Both the position numbers and the translations under genes were made by a program. This document shows positions 9,917 to 18,726 of a DNA stretch of 26,851 bases, in pieces. The DNA is from Phoronis australis. Its lineage: Eukaryota > Phoronida > Phoronidae. Under the pieces are notes generated by a model, which saw only the letters and a program-made list of their open reading frames with translations, did no database searches and was not told where the DNA came from. The stretch's first letter is position 1, and each line of letters starts with the position of its first letter. The DNA lies in contig NMRA01000606.1 in assembly GCA_002633005.1 (NCBI GenBank), positions 177,851 to 204,701 on the forward strand. The letters are read 5' to 3'.

Positions 9917-10195
9917 CTACACGTGATGTTCCAGTACTTGCTTTGTGAGACGATAATCAGAAATGCAAAAAAGCCTATTCCAGAGCTGTAATATAATTTC
10001 TGGAGAACTTTTTGACCCTGGCAGCTTCATTTTTGGTGGATTCAGGATATCAAATATTGTCCGGGCACTGCAGTCAATACCAGCTTGTTCTTCATTCATG
10101 AACATGGACTCCTCGAAGTGATGAGAGCATAACTTGTGGTTCTTGGACAAATAGGTTGCATCTCTATTCATAAATTCAGCTCCTAGCGCTTGCAC
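9917..10195 (-). pseudogene. THAP-domain exon 2 (broken)
   Basis: After a plausible acceptor (TTTTTGTTCAG at 10196-10206) the minus strand carries the second half of a THAP zinc finger: NHKLCSHHFEESMF, with the C-x2-H pair that binds zinc, then ARTIFDILNPPK, matching the usual end of the domain. It continues to a stop at 9917. Joined to exon 1 in phase, it begins Arg-Cys-Lys-Arg and then meets TAG where the invariant Trp is expected. The good frame for the rest is offset, and several residues between are missing, so a deletion plus frameshift has broken it. THAP domains bind DNA sequence-specifically; this copy should not. Confidence 0.72.
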
Positions 10196-10877
10196 CTGAA
10201 CAAAAATCAATGACTGAGAGACTCAGGAACAAACCTCATACTCACTAGGTTCACAGAAGACTGGTAGCCTACACTAAAGTACACTACACTACAGAATTCC
10301 TGTCGTACTGTGATTGTGATAGAGACAAAAGCGTTTTGGTGTCAACTGAAAAAACTCGGACTCAAATGTTGATCCACGGATATTTTAACAGGGCCGCACC
10401 TCCGCATCATTGACACACTAAGAATTAAGTTTTCAATGACACACTACTTAACTTAATTGGTCCAACTGGCACATTAAAATTATGTTCGGATTTTTCACCT
10501 TATCACCGAGACCCACAGATTCGCTAACTTGACTCATGACAGACTTAGTGGCCCTGTGGCTGTGATTGTGCCATGGCTGTGTCACCAGTCATATTACTCA
10601 TGGCCATGGGCCTGTTTTCCTAAAATTGTCCCTGCGATCGCACGGGTGACATTTTGATTTGGAATTGATGGACTGCAAGTATCCAAAAAGCTGACGATCA
10701 CATCGTACGTTCATCATAGTCCTTCCGCCGGCAGCCCGGCTGTACAGTAGGCCTAGCCTACACTGCAAACAACAGACAGTGGCAACGGGACTGTGATCGA
10801 CTTGTCTAATAAACGTGAACAGAACACACAAAATGAAAGCCAATGTATCATGTTATTGAATAACAGATAATCTTTAC

Positions 10878-10975
10878 CTTTCTGGATCCTTAGGAAACCT
10901 AAAATATGACACGTCTGGGGTTTTCGTGGATGAATTCATGAAATTTATCGCACTGCAAAATGCGTCCTTCCCCAT
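10878..10975 (-). pseudogene. THAP-domain exon 1
   Basis: The ATG at 10975 opens MGKDAFCSAINFMNSS, followed by DVSYFRFPKDPE, and ends at a consensus donor AG|GTAAAG (10872-10877). This is the N-terminal half of a THAP domain: the first zinc Cys (CSAIN), the FPKD motif, and a phase that leads into Arg-Cys-Lys. The second zinc ligand, normally Cys after the Asn of the CSAxN motif, is Phe (TTC), a single-base change from Cys. Too short for the usual ORF cut-off, but the motif order is unmistakable. The intron to exon 2 would be 10196-10877 (682 bp). Confidence 0.75.
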
Positions 10976-11053
10976 TGTTTTGGCGCTTTCTGGTTGACAG
11001 TTGCTTGTTCACCACTTGGCGGCACTAGCAGTAGCGGTAACAGCGAACTCACA

Positions 11054-11084
11054 AGTGAACTCTCCTATACTACTACACTCCTTG
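11054..11084 (-). repeat. right 31-bp terminal inverted repeat
   Basis: Mate of 8081-8111. Similarity continues more weakly inward on both sides through the subterminal repeats, which argues that the pair is not chance. Confidence 0.7.
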
Positions 11085-11694
11085 ATTTAACTGATTCAGA
11101 AATTCCTAGATGTAGATTGGGTCATGCAAATCGGTCCCAGAAGCAGTGCTGTAGTGGTCAAATTAAAGTAAGTGTGCGCCCATCGTATCGCCGTGAGCGC
11201 TGAATTTTAAAGCCTAACTTCAACGGAATTTTGTTATTTTAGATGTATAGGGCTAACCATATAGTCCTAGCAAAGCTTTAGTAAAATAAGAAAACACGAG
11301 TTCCACCACGCAAATGTAAGCCCGTCAAATGATAGGTGGAGCTGCCTTTTCGTGTCGTGTTGCGTCACCGAGAGATCCCAGCACAAACAACAAAAGGCTC
11401 TATTGAGTAGTGGTCTGAATAGAACACCATTTCGTGCAGGTGTTATTCGCAGCTGTTTGAATTAAGAGGTGATTTTCGCGGTGAAGTAGACAAAAGCAAG
11501 CCAATACGCCTAAAAAATCGTTACCCGCCTTTGGCAATTTATGACACTAGTGGGCACAGATCTATGCTGTTAACATACTGTAGGAACCTAATTTACAGTT
11601 GTTACCGTTGAAGATAGGCTTTAAAGTGCACTGAACTCGCACAACCTGACTCACAAACACATAGGCTTATTTTTGGGTATTTAAATAGAGTCAG
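11085..11694. other. no supported gene
   Basis: Lies between the right end of the THAP element and the next small inverted-repeat element. No recognised open frame or repeat. Confidence 0.45.
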
Positions 11695-11903
11695 CAGTGG
11701 CGGATCTTGGATGTCGGAGAAAGAGGGTCAAACCACACATATTTTAAGTCAAATTTTCGCGTGCATTCCAAGCGTTCTCTGAAGAGGGCCAGTGTACAAT
11801 TACGAAGGAAACTAGGAGCGTAACGCCCAGAAACTGGCGGCGACTTTTAGTCGCCTTGGGGTGTGTCCTTGGGGGCCTTCGCCACCCCCTTTATCTACCT
11901 ATG
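11695..11903. mobile_element. small inverted-repeat element, family A-like copy 3
   Basis: The left end CAGTGGCGGATCTTGG matches the family-A terminus. The right end, reversed, is CATAGGTAGATAAAGGGG, like the other terminus. The interior does not align clearly with copies 1 and 2, and the flanking pentamers GTCAG and GTACG match at only three positions. It directly abuts the 5' side of the retrotransposon and may have cut off that element's left part. Confidence 0.45.
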
Positions 11904-11909
11904 GTACGT

Positions 11910-13347
11910 GTGACACCATAACTGTTGTTGGTGTCAGCAAGGATCCTGTTCCCAAGTGGCAGCCACAAGGCGGTGTCATGTCCGCAGTCACTATTAGAGC
12001 ACAGGCTAAGAAGAGAAAGAAACCCATTAAGCCTTTGGCGGTGACTCCATCTGAAGTGGAAAGTCTCGATGTCAGCAAGTTGAGGGACTAGAAACAACAT
12101 GATCCTTCCCTATGTTAGCTCATGAAACTTGTTGAGAAAGACAAACCAGCAAGAACACGTGGTAGAGGTCAACAATGGTATGAGAAGCAAAGGGGGTCCT
12201 ATACCGAGTGTATGCTGATAACACCAAAGAGTTGCGTCAGATAGTTGTCCCTCTCAAATATCGACAACAGGTCATGACGCTAGCTCACGAGTCGATCGTT
12301 GGTGAGCACCTTGGTGTGAAGAAGACCAGTGATAGAATAGCCAGTAACTTTTATTGGCCAGAAGTTGGCAGTGACTTAAATCGTTTCTGCATATCAGGAA
12401 ACATCTGCCAGCGAACAACTCCTAAGGGCAGAAGTGTCATTGGGTGAGATGCCTCTTGTGGAAGAGCCGTTCGAGTGCATCGCTGTTGATTTGATTGGTC
12501 CTGTGTCGCCAATCACAGACAGAGGCAACCGGTACATTCTCACCATCGTGGACTATGTCACAAGATATCCAGAGGCAGTACCTCTACCCATAATAGAAGC
12601 TGAGCGAGTCGCGGAAGCACTCTTTGAAACCTTCTGTAGAATTGGCATAAAACGAGAAGTGCTTAGTGACTGTGGTACACAGTTTACCTCGAATGTACTG
12701 AAAGTAGTTGCACGCCTAATATCCTTGAAGCAACTGTTCACAACTCCATACAATTCAATGAATTGTGTGAGCGTATGAACGGTGTACTGAGGAGTATGCT
12801 TAAGAAAATGTGCAAAGAGCGTCCACAAGACTGGGACCGGTTCTTACCAGCAGTACTGTTGGCTTACCGAGAAGTATCACAATTTAGCACAGGTTTGTCG
12901 CCATTTGAACTGTTGCATTGTAGAACCGTGCGAAGGCCCATGCAGGTGCTTAACGAGTTGTGGACTGGCAATGAAACACCAGAAGAACAAAATACTTATG
13001 AGTATGTCCTAAACCTGCGACATCGTCTAGAAGAGACAAGTGAACTGGTGCGAAAAGACTTACGAAATGCAGGTGAACCATACAAACACCATTATGACAA
13101 AAAGGCACGAGATCGTCACTTCAAAGTAGGAGACCAAGTCTTAATATTGTTACCAACCAACAGTAACAAGCTGCTATTGCAGTGGAGGGGTCCCTATGAA
13201 GTGACCGAGGTACTCAACAAAATGGACTACCGGTTAAGGGTTAATGGAAAGACCAAGACATACCATGCCAACCTGTTGAAACTCGTGACCAACGTGGGTC
13301 TGCAAGTAAAGATGATACAGATCAGAATTCTTACATCGCAGCCATAG
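11910..13347 (+). pseudogene. retrotransposon integrase region
   Basis: In order: a leader with RAQAKKRKKPIKPL (about 11995-12036); an HHCC zinc-binding region, LAHESIVGEHLGVKK through FCISGNICQ, in which one expected Cys reads Gly; a catalytic core with Asp in AVDLIGP, Asp in SDCGTQF and Glu in ERMNG; and a C-terminal GPY/F module, WRGPYEVTEVLNK then YHANLLK. Frame breaks occur near 12091 (stop), 12433 and 12760; the last falls just before the catalytic Glu, so no single frame carries all three acidic residues. The integrase once joined element cDNA into host DNA. Confidence 0.85.
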
Positions 13348-13364
13348 CTGTACTTCAGCCGGAA

Positions 13365-14063
13365 ATGGACAGTGAAGTTGGTGTTGTCAACGATAAACAT
13401 CTATTGGAGTTGGGATCGACAAACCAAAAAGAAACATACAAAGATGTCAAGATATCAGACGAGCTCACTACTAGCCAACGAAGGGAGGTGACAAGTCTGA
13501 TAGAAGAGTACTCTGACATCTTTAGTGAGGTACTGATTGAGACCATTAGTGAAGAGCCCGTGAGAGTCAAGCCATATCCCCTGCCATATGCCACACGGTC
13601 TGTTGTGCTGGAGGAAGTTGACAACATGTTAAAGGGTGGAGTCATAAAACCACCCGATGCTCCCTACAACTCTCCAGTGGTCTTAGTGAACAAGAAAGAT
13701 GGTTCAAATCGATTCTGCATCGATTTTCGTCGACTGAACGTCCTCACCGAGTTCGAGTCGGAACCGACGGGCAATCCCGATGACATCGTGACTAAGATCA
13801 GTAAAGACCAGTATTTTACAAAGATTGATCTAAGTAAAGGATACCGGAAAGTCATTGTCGCAGAAGAATCACGGCCTAAGACCTCGTTTGTAGTGTTAAG
13901 TGGTTGCTACAAGTTCGCAAAGATGCCTTGACCTTTAACCTCATGATGAGGAAGATGTTGACAGGAGCACATAATACAGAACCTTATGTGGAGGACATTC
14001 TGTGCCATAATAAGACCTGGACTGAACACCTTGCCACCTTGCGAGACACCGAGAGGATGAACT
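13365..14063 (+). pseudogene. retrotransposon reverse transcriptase region
   Basis: Opens in the frame of 13365-13931. RT motifs are PYNSPVVLVNKKDG, FCIDFRRLN and FTKIDLSKGY (first catalytic Asp kept). The frame stops at 13929 just after AKMP; the family's conserved stretch that follows is partly deleted, and the next frame resumes at TFNLMMRKML. The active-site box reads YVED instead of Y-x-D-D: the first Asp is Glu, from GAG at about 13991-13993. The frame ends at a TGA at 14062-14064. Deleted and with an altered catalytic site, this RT is inactive. Confidence 0.85.
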
Positions 14064-14415
14064 GACGATTCGATCCACCAAATGTTCGGTTGAATCTCGT
14101 TCCGTCGATATCGTTGGTTATGTGGTCTGTGAAGAGCACCTGGAAATGGATGAAGAAAAGTTGGGACGCATCCGAGAAGCACCACGACCCAGAACAAAGG
14201 AACAAGTTCGTTCTTTTCTCCGGTTGGGTGGCTACTACAGGAAGTTCATCCCAAACTTCGCTGAAATGGCCGTCCCGCTTACTGAGCTCACAAAGAAGAG
14301 GCAACCTAATACCGTTCAATGGGAGGATGCTCAGCAGCATACGTTCGACACTATTCGAGACCTGCCGACGAGAGCACCCATACCGAGATTACCTGATTTC
14401 ATTCGTTCAAACTGA
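14064..14415 (+). pseudogene. RT connection/thumb region
   Basis: The frame of 14122-14415 reads SFLRLGGYYRKFIPNF and then PLTELTKK, the conserved connection segment between RT and RNase H in gypsy-type pol. It ends in a stop at 14413-14415, while the RNase H continues in the neighbouring frame, so a frameshift lies near 14390. Confidence 0.8.
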
Positions 14416-14760
14416 TGCGTCAGATATTGGTATAGGCTGTATTTTATTGCAGGAGTATGATAATAGTAGGTTCCCGGTAGCTAGTAAGAAATTGTTACCT
14501 CGGGAACGGAATTACTCATTCATTGAGAGGGAGTGTTTGGCTATCGTCTTTGCCATCATAAAATTTTCAAAATACTTGTATGGTAAAGAATTTATCATTC
14601 ATACTGACCATCAACACCTGGCTTACATTAAAAAAGTAAGTTAGCCAATGGTCGCATCATGAGGTGGGCCTTGTTTTTGTAAAACTATCGATTTAAGGTT
14701 GAAGTTACCAAAGACTCAGAGAATGTTGGTGATGATTACCAGAGCAGGTTAGAGTATTGA
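14390..14760 (+). pseudogene. retrotransposon RNase H region and pol end
   Basis: Reads FVQTDASDIGIGCILLQE, FIERECLAIVFAI and IIHTDHQHLAYI, keeping the Asp, Glu and Asp of the RNase H active site. A frameshift near 14636 leads to LANGRIMRWALFL, a TAA where Gln (CAA) is expected, and NYRFKVEV up to a final TGA at 14758-14760. The domain degraded the RNA strand during reverse transcription. Confidence 0.82.
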
Positions 14761-14793
14761 AGATTCTTGGAAATTGGGTAATAGCTCTAAGCT

Positions 14794-14883
14794 TTAATCA
14801 ATATTTAAGTCTTCCGTGTTGAGAAAATCTTATAAAGTATTTTCTTGAGGAGGGGCTTATTAATCAGAATAAATATTGATTAA
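14794..14883. repeat. 14-bp inverted repeat around a purine tract
   Basis: TTAATCAATATTTA at 14794-14807 is perfectly inverted at 14870-14883. Between them is GAGGAGGGG (14847-14855), which resembles a polypurine tract. The block sits between the pol end and the presumed 3' LTR and may be an old insertion or a structured 3' region. Confidence 0.4.
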
Positions 14884-14959
14884 GTAATTAGTAAGAACAG
14901 ATCCATTTTAAGTTGTCCAAAATTTGTGCATATGTACTTTTAAATCATGGGGTCAAACT

Positions 14960-15161
14960 TGTTGACATGTACTTTAAAGAGGGCGCTAGCGCACTTACTC
15001 TTCTTTGTAGTTGATTTGGTTTCACTTGTCTAATTAGTGTTTATCATATAATAAATTAATTACTGGATTTAATCATTCTCTCTCCTTCTACGCACATTCT
15101 CAAAGCATAGCTACCTTTTAAACAAACCCACAGTCAATCTCTGACGCACAGGTCCATAACA
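14960..15161 (+). repeat. probable 3' LTR
   Basis: Begins TGTTGACATG and ends CCATAACA, giving TGTT...AACA inverted ends as in LTRs. About 200 bp long, it contains a GGGCGCTAGCGC block near 14981 and an AATAAA at 15050-15056. No 5' partner is in the window, so the boundaries rest on end motifs and position after pol. The next five bases are ACCTG; a matching left flank was not found. Confidence 0.5.
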
Positions 15162-15353
15162 ACCTGCGCTCTCCCGTGAACACACATATATGGGGAAAAA
15201 CGTCACGTGTTCTCATGGCAAACAGGTCGTATATTTTTTATTACAGTGTGCTTTGTAAAGCTATCTACTCAGCAGTCACTACTTTTTGGTCGAGTACTTT
15301 TTAAAGATATTTAGCATAGTGAAGTTTTCAGGCCCGTATCCAGGGGGGCTTCG

Positions 15354-15371
15354 GGGGTTCGATCGAACCCC
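15354..15371. repeat. 18-bp perfect palindrome in a GC-rich repeat end
   Basis: GGGGTTCGATCGAACCCC, just after GCCCGTATCCAGGGGGG (15332-15348). The combination looks like the terminus of a small GC-rich transposable element; a related GGCCGTACCCAGC occurs at 15532-15544. No matching opposite end was found. It resembles a tRNA T-arm by chance only, since no tRNA fold surrounds it. Confidence 0.4.
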
Positions 15372-15611
15372 ATCCCCGCGGAAAAGGTCCAGCCCTACCA
15401 GTCGTTACGTATAGGATATGGATGAGCAACAATATCAACGAAATTGTTGTGAGTTATTACTGGTGCTACTAACTACAATAATAACCAAGTTGCTAATAAT
15501 TTCAAATTTGGATTTGAATCCAATCACTAAGGCCGTACCCAGCCAACTTCGCCAAGTGGCCATGTGTTTCCGTACCAGATGACAGGTTCTTGCAGACGAC
15601 GACGATTAGAG

Positions 15612-15685
15612 GACCATGGGCGGCGCACCATTGGAGGCTATAGCCCCCACCCCCCACTTTTTTCATTAATGCGCCGCCCATGGTC
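15612..15685. repeat. fold-back element, 16-bp perfect arms
   Basis: GACCATGGGCGGCGCA at 15612-15627 is perfectly inverted at 15670-15685, enclosing a GC-rich core with CTATAGCCCCCACC. It would form a strong hairpin as single-stranded DNA or RNA. Immediately followed by a second related fold-back. Confidence 0.65.
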
Positions 15686-15759
15686 TATAGGCGGTGCACC
15701 ACAGGGGGGCAGGGGGGACTTAGCCCCCCCCCACCTTTTTCAGTGCTGCGCCTCCCATA
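15684..15759. repeat. second fold-back element, diverged arms
   Basis: TATAGGCGGTGCAC on the left and, reversed, TATGGGAGGCGCAGCAC on the right, around GGGGGGACTTAGCCCCCC. Clearly the same family as 15612-15685 and as the block at 24491-24620, which shares CTATGGGCAGCGCAGCAC and GGGGGCTAAGCCCCC. Confidence 0.55.
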
Positions 15760-16253
15760 ACGACCGATTATGAAGTTGAACGCGCGTGGTCACTACTATA
15801 GGGTAACATGAGCCTAGAACTAAATGTTCCAAAAAGTCACTGTGTAAATGGCTGAAAATCGATCAACCAACAAAACAGCAAAAGATAGGTTTGTTACATG
15901 ATTTTTCGGTATACTTGCCAGCATATAGTGCAGGCTTTTTTAATTTTCGAATTGAAAGTGATTGTCGAATATGTTATTGATCCAGTGCACGCTTTGGTTG
16001 TGGATTGGTGGATTGCATGTTATGTGCGCGTTTTCATTCTTTTAAATACAGTACACGTAACTGTAATAGGCAGCCCTCTATCGTTGCTTAACAAACAGAC
16101 ATTTCATTGCTGTTTTCTTGCACTAGCACAATCGTGGTTCGTGAATCTAAAACAATTCATTTTTAAAATAGGGGCAGCATCGGGGGCACGAAGGCATTTC
16201 ATTTCAGGTCGTGGCTTTTGAGCCCACTTTCGCATACAGTAAGCAAGAAGCAC
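15760..16253. other. no supported gene
   Basis: Contains an open frame of 107 codons on the plus strand (15898-16221) with hydrophobic stretches but no recognised domain, splice context or homologous pattern. I do not call it a gene. Confidence 0.4.
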
Positions 16254-16290
16254 AAACAGATAATATCTATTAATACCCGGGGGTTGTTCT

Positions 16291-17059
16291 CAGTATCATT
16301 ATTAGGTACGCCACTGCGTCTAAACCGAAATGCGTATTTTTCTATATGGAAGTATAAGTATTACACTTCAGTCTGCAACTTTATACACTGTTGGGGTAGT
16401 GAATCTTCGAAGTAGTGATCCTTTGGAGAAATGCCTTTGGAGAAGCGGGCTGTTACCATTTCCCGCATCACTATGAGCAGGTTAAGCAACCTGACAACTA
16501 TTTCTTCAAGTCATTCTCTGACTAGATTTTTTGTCCGAATATGTGATGGAGTATAATCACTCGTTGTTAAAAGCACACATGGTTTGAAAGTTTGGCAGAG
16601 GGTAGCACTCAGAGAATCCAGCCGAGAAAGAAAACTTTGTGGACCACAATACACGATCCGAATTTGGTCCCGTTTTTTGCGAGTAACCGTCATGGCATCA
16701 TCATTTCCTAGAATAGATTAGGCCTAAGAACTCCGTCTTACGTCAGGAAAATGGAGCCTGCAAGAGTCATCGTGTACACGGATTTCCCTTCTGCCGTGTT
16801 TAGCTCATAGTACCTAACGGCGCTACATACAAAATGGCGAAATATGATCAAAAGAGTCACCGCTTTCGAAATTCGAACCACCTTTAGCGCAATGCTGGCT
16901 ACGGGCCTGTGGGTGTTCATCCATCGGTTCTTTACCACCAACAAAATGTTTGGAGTACAGTAAGGTGTCCTCCATGACCTTTTCGATCCCAAAGTACTCT
17001 CTCCCGCTGCGAGAAATCCATAGTTTGCACTTGTCAAGGTAGGTAATTACATCGTCTTG
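16291..17059. other. segment absent from the second tandem copy
   Basis: The 37 bases before it (16254-16290) recur at 17855-17891 with two differences, and the sequence after it (17060 on) recurs at 17894. In the second copy the two flanks are almost adjacent. This 769-bp segment is therefore an insertion in one copy or a deletion in the other. It contains a THAP remnant. No inverted ends were recognised. Confidence 0.55.
16823..17053 (-). pseudogene. THAP-domain remnant (second in window)
   Basis: A minus-strand frame without ATG reads DVITYLDKCKLWISRSGR, then LLYSKHFVGGKEPMDEH, and stops at 16823-16825. This matches the C-terminal half of a THAP domain: the invariant Trp, the basic Arg, and the CSKHF-plus-VGGK ending. 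The zinc Cys is Tyr (TAC), one transition from Cys, so zinc binding is lost. The first C-x-C part of the domain is not visible; it would be an upstream exon. Another minus-strand frame through the same DNA (16738-17037) is longer but meaningless. Confidence 0.5.
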
Positions 17060-17853
17060 AATGCCGCAGGCATACAGGGGCGAAAGTACACCCCAATAAA
17101 AAGTTACTCATCTCAAAAACAGCGAATAAAATCGAATGAAACATACAGTATATAAACACACGGGGTTGCTATTAACACATACCATGAATCTGGAGACAAT
17201 TCAGTCAACGTGATATGAACATATTCATAAAACAGAAACAGAAATAAGTACGAGAAGAATGATATCTTTATTTTAAACAATGACCAAAAATGTTTCCTGC
17301 TTCATGAATGACAGCAACAACGGCAGCCAATCATTGCGCAGAACATATTTCCTCTAACCAAGTCTCCGACCCCGCTGGTTCCCTGCGTGTCCGCTAGGCG
17401 GTGGGGGACACGCAGTTATCACATCTGTAGCGCGCGTTTTATAACTGGTTGATGTAACCTCGGCAGTCATTGGTTAGGTTTAAACCAAAAAAAAGAAAAT
17501 GGCGGACTGTGAACTATTTGGCCCTGTCATGCGAATGGCGTGGCAGCAAATATTTCGTTTCCGTCAGCGGCAATAATTAATCGCCACATGCTTGAAGCAA
17601 ATAACATGGACACATATCTGGCAGATTTAACCGAAAGACAGGCTTTACAATTCACATTTCTTCAACATATACCAACTAACCACCGACTTGTTTATACAAC
17701 AGACCACATGTACACTCCTTCCAGCAGTCATGCCAGTTTGTTTACGTAAAGCGCTACCTACTGAGAATTCGGTCAGCCAATCAAAAACGCCAGTGTAAAA
17801 ACATTTCCCGAGAAAAAAATTAAATGATACCTGCGTGTTCTTTTACTTCTCTA
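17060..17853 (+). repeat. direct duplication 1, copy 1
   Basis: 794 bp, about 99 percent identical by eye to 17894-18688 (roughly ten substitutions and one extra A). It ends exactly at the N of 17854, which cuts off the right inverted repeat of the element starting at 17370. That suggests an assembly join between two haplotypes rather than a real tandem duplication. Confidence 0.9.
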
Positions 17854-17893
17854 NAAACAGATAATATTTATTAATACCCGGGCGTTGTTCTTT

Positions 17894-18688
17894 AATGCCG
17901 CAGGCATACAGGGGCGAAAGTACACCCCAATAAAAAGTTACTCATCTCAAAAACAGCGAATAAAATCGAATGAAACATACAGTATATAAACACACGGGGT
18001 TGCTATTAACACTTACCATGAATCTGGAGACAATTCAGTCAACGTGATATGAACATATTCATAAAACAGAAACAAAAATAAGTACGAGAAGAATGATGTC
18101 TTTATTTTAAACAATGACCAAAAATGTTTCCTGCTTCATGAATGACAGCAACAACGGCAGCCAATCATTGCGCAGAACATATTTCCTCTAACCAAGTCTC
18201 CGACCCCGCTGGTTCCCTGCGTGTCCGCTAGGCGGTGGGGGACACGCAGTTATCACATCTGTAGCGCGCGTTTTATAACTGGTTGATGTAACCTCGGCAG
18301 TCATTGGTTAGGTTTAAACCAAAAAAAAAGAAAATGGCGGACTGTGAACTATTTGGCCCTGTCATGCGAATGGCGTGACAGCAAATATTTCGTTTCCGTC
18401 AGCGGCAATAATTAATCGCCACGTGCTTGAAGCAAATAACATGGACACATATCTGGCAGATTTAACCGAAAGACAGGCTTTACGATTCACATTTCTTCAA
18501 CATATACCAACTAACCACCGACTTGTCTATACAACAGACCACATGTACACTCCTTCCAGCAGTCATGCCAGTTTGTTTACGTAAAGCGCTACCTACTGAG
18601 AATTCGATCAGCCAATCAAAAACGCCAGTGTAAAAACATTTCCCGAGAAAAAAATTAAATGATACCTGCGTGTTCTCTTACTTCTCTA
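17894..18688 (+). repeat. direct duplication 1, copy 2
   Basis: 795 bp mate of 17060-17853. The sequence after it continues into the right inverted repeat at 18692-18717, which copy 1 lacks. A 69-codon open frame present in both copies (17540 and 18375) differs by three amino-acid changes and one silent change, so it does not look selected. A short frame starting ATGGCGGAC (17498) has a stop in copy 2. Confidence 0.9.
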
Positions 18689-18717
18689 TCCCCTAGCAAA
18701 CACGCAGGGAACCAGGG
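18204..18717. mobile_element. inverted-repeat element, 9-bp target duplication
   Basis: About 514 bp. The left end carries GCTGGTTCCCTGCGTGTCC then GCTAGG; the right end, reversed, carries CCTGGTTCCCTGCGTGTTT then GCTAGG. It is flanked by AGTCTCCGA (18195-18203) and AGTCTCGGA (18718-18726), a 9-bp direct repeat with one difference. The mini-element at 2070-2138 has the same arms and also a 9-bp flank, which supports one mobilising transposase. A 9-bp duplication fits Mutator-like elements; no transposase is visible. The left part also occurs at 17370-17853 in the other copy. Confidence 0.65.
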
Positions 18718-18726
18718 AGTCTCGGA

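Larger units (their letters stand above)
8081..11084 (-). mobile_element. candidate dead P-superfamily (THAP) DNA transposon
   Basis: A 3.0-kb unit bounded by 31-bp terminal inverted repeats (8081-8111 and 11054-11084). Both start CAAGGAGTGTA, then two differing bases, then AGTATAGGAGAGTTCACT. Matching subterminal inverted repeats follow (8151-8181 and 11000-11029, sharing CTAGYGCC, CCAAG and GGTGAA). The only coding signal is a THAP domain on the minus strand whose ATG is about 110 bp inside the right end. P elements have 31-bp ends starting CA, subterminal inverted repeats, a size near 2.9 kb and an N-terminal THAP domain, so the layout fits that superfamily. Against it: no transposase catalytic region can be read, and the flanks GCTTATAG and ATTTAACT are not an 8-bp target duplication. 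Another inverted-repeat element that captured a THAP gene is possible. A family-A element (8964-9245) lies inside. Confidence 0.55.
11904..15161 (+). mobile_element. decayed Ty3/gypsy LTR retrotransposon, GmrI-like
   Basis: The order of recognisable pol domains is integrase, reverse transcriptase, RNase H, then a probable 3' LTR. Ty3/gypsy elements normally have integrase last; integrase-first order with gypsy-type domains is the hallmark of the GmrI group described from deuterostomes. Gag, protease, the 5' LTR and primer-binding site are not visible, and the left edge meets the small element at 11695-11903. At least five frame breaks and several stops make it non-autonomous. The alternative, two truncated gypsy copies in tandem, is less likely because the spacing between integrase and RT is only about 20 bp and both read as one degree of decay. 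Confidence 0.85.

Noticed and set aside
10598-10843. 81-codon minus-strand open frame between the THAP exons
   Set aside because: Falls within the predicted THAP intron and has no recognisable motif.
15354-15371. tRNA gene suggested by GGTTCGATCGAACC
   Set aside because: No acceptor stem, D-arm or anticodon arm at the required distances; it is a palindrome in a transposon end.
16738-17037. 99-codon minus-strand open frame
   Set aside because: A different frame over the same DNA carries THAP-like motifs; this one has no recognisable pattern.
17540-17749. 69-codon plus-strand open frame repeated at 18375-18584
   Set aside because: Lies inside a non-autonomous inverted-repeat element; three of four codon differences are replacements and no domain is seen.
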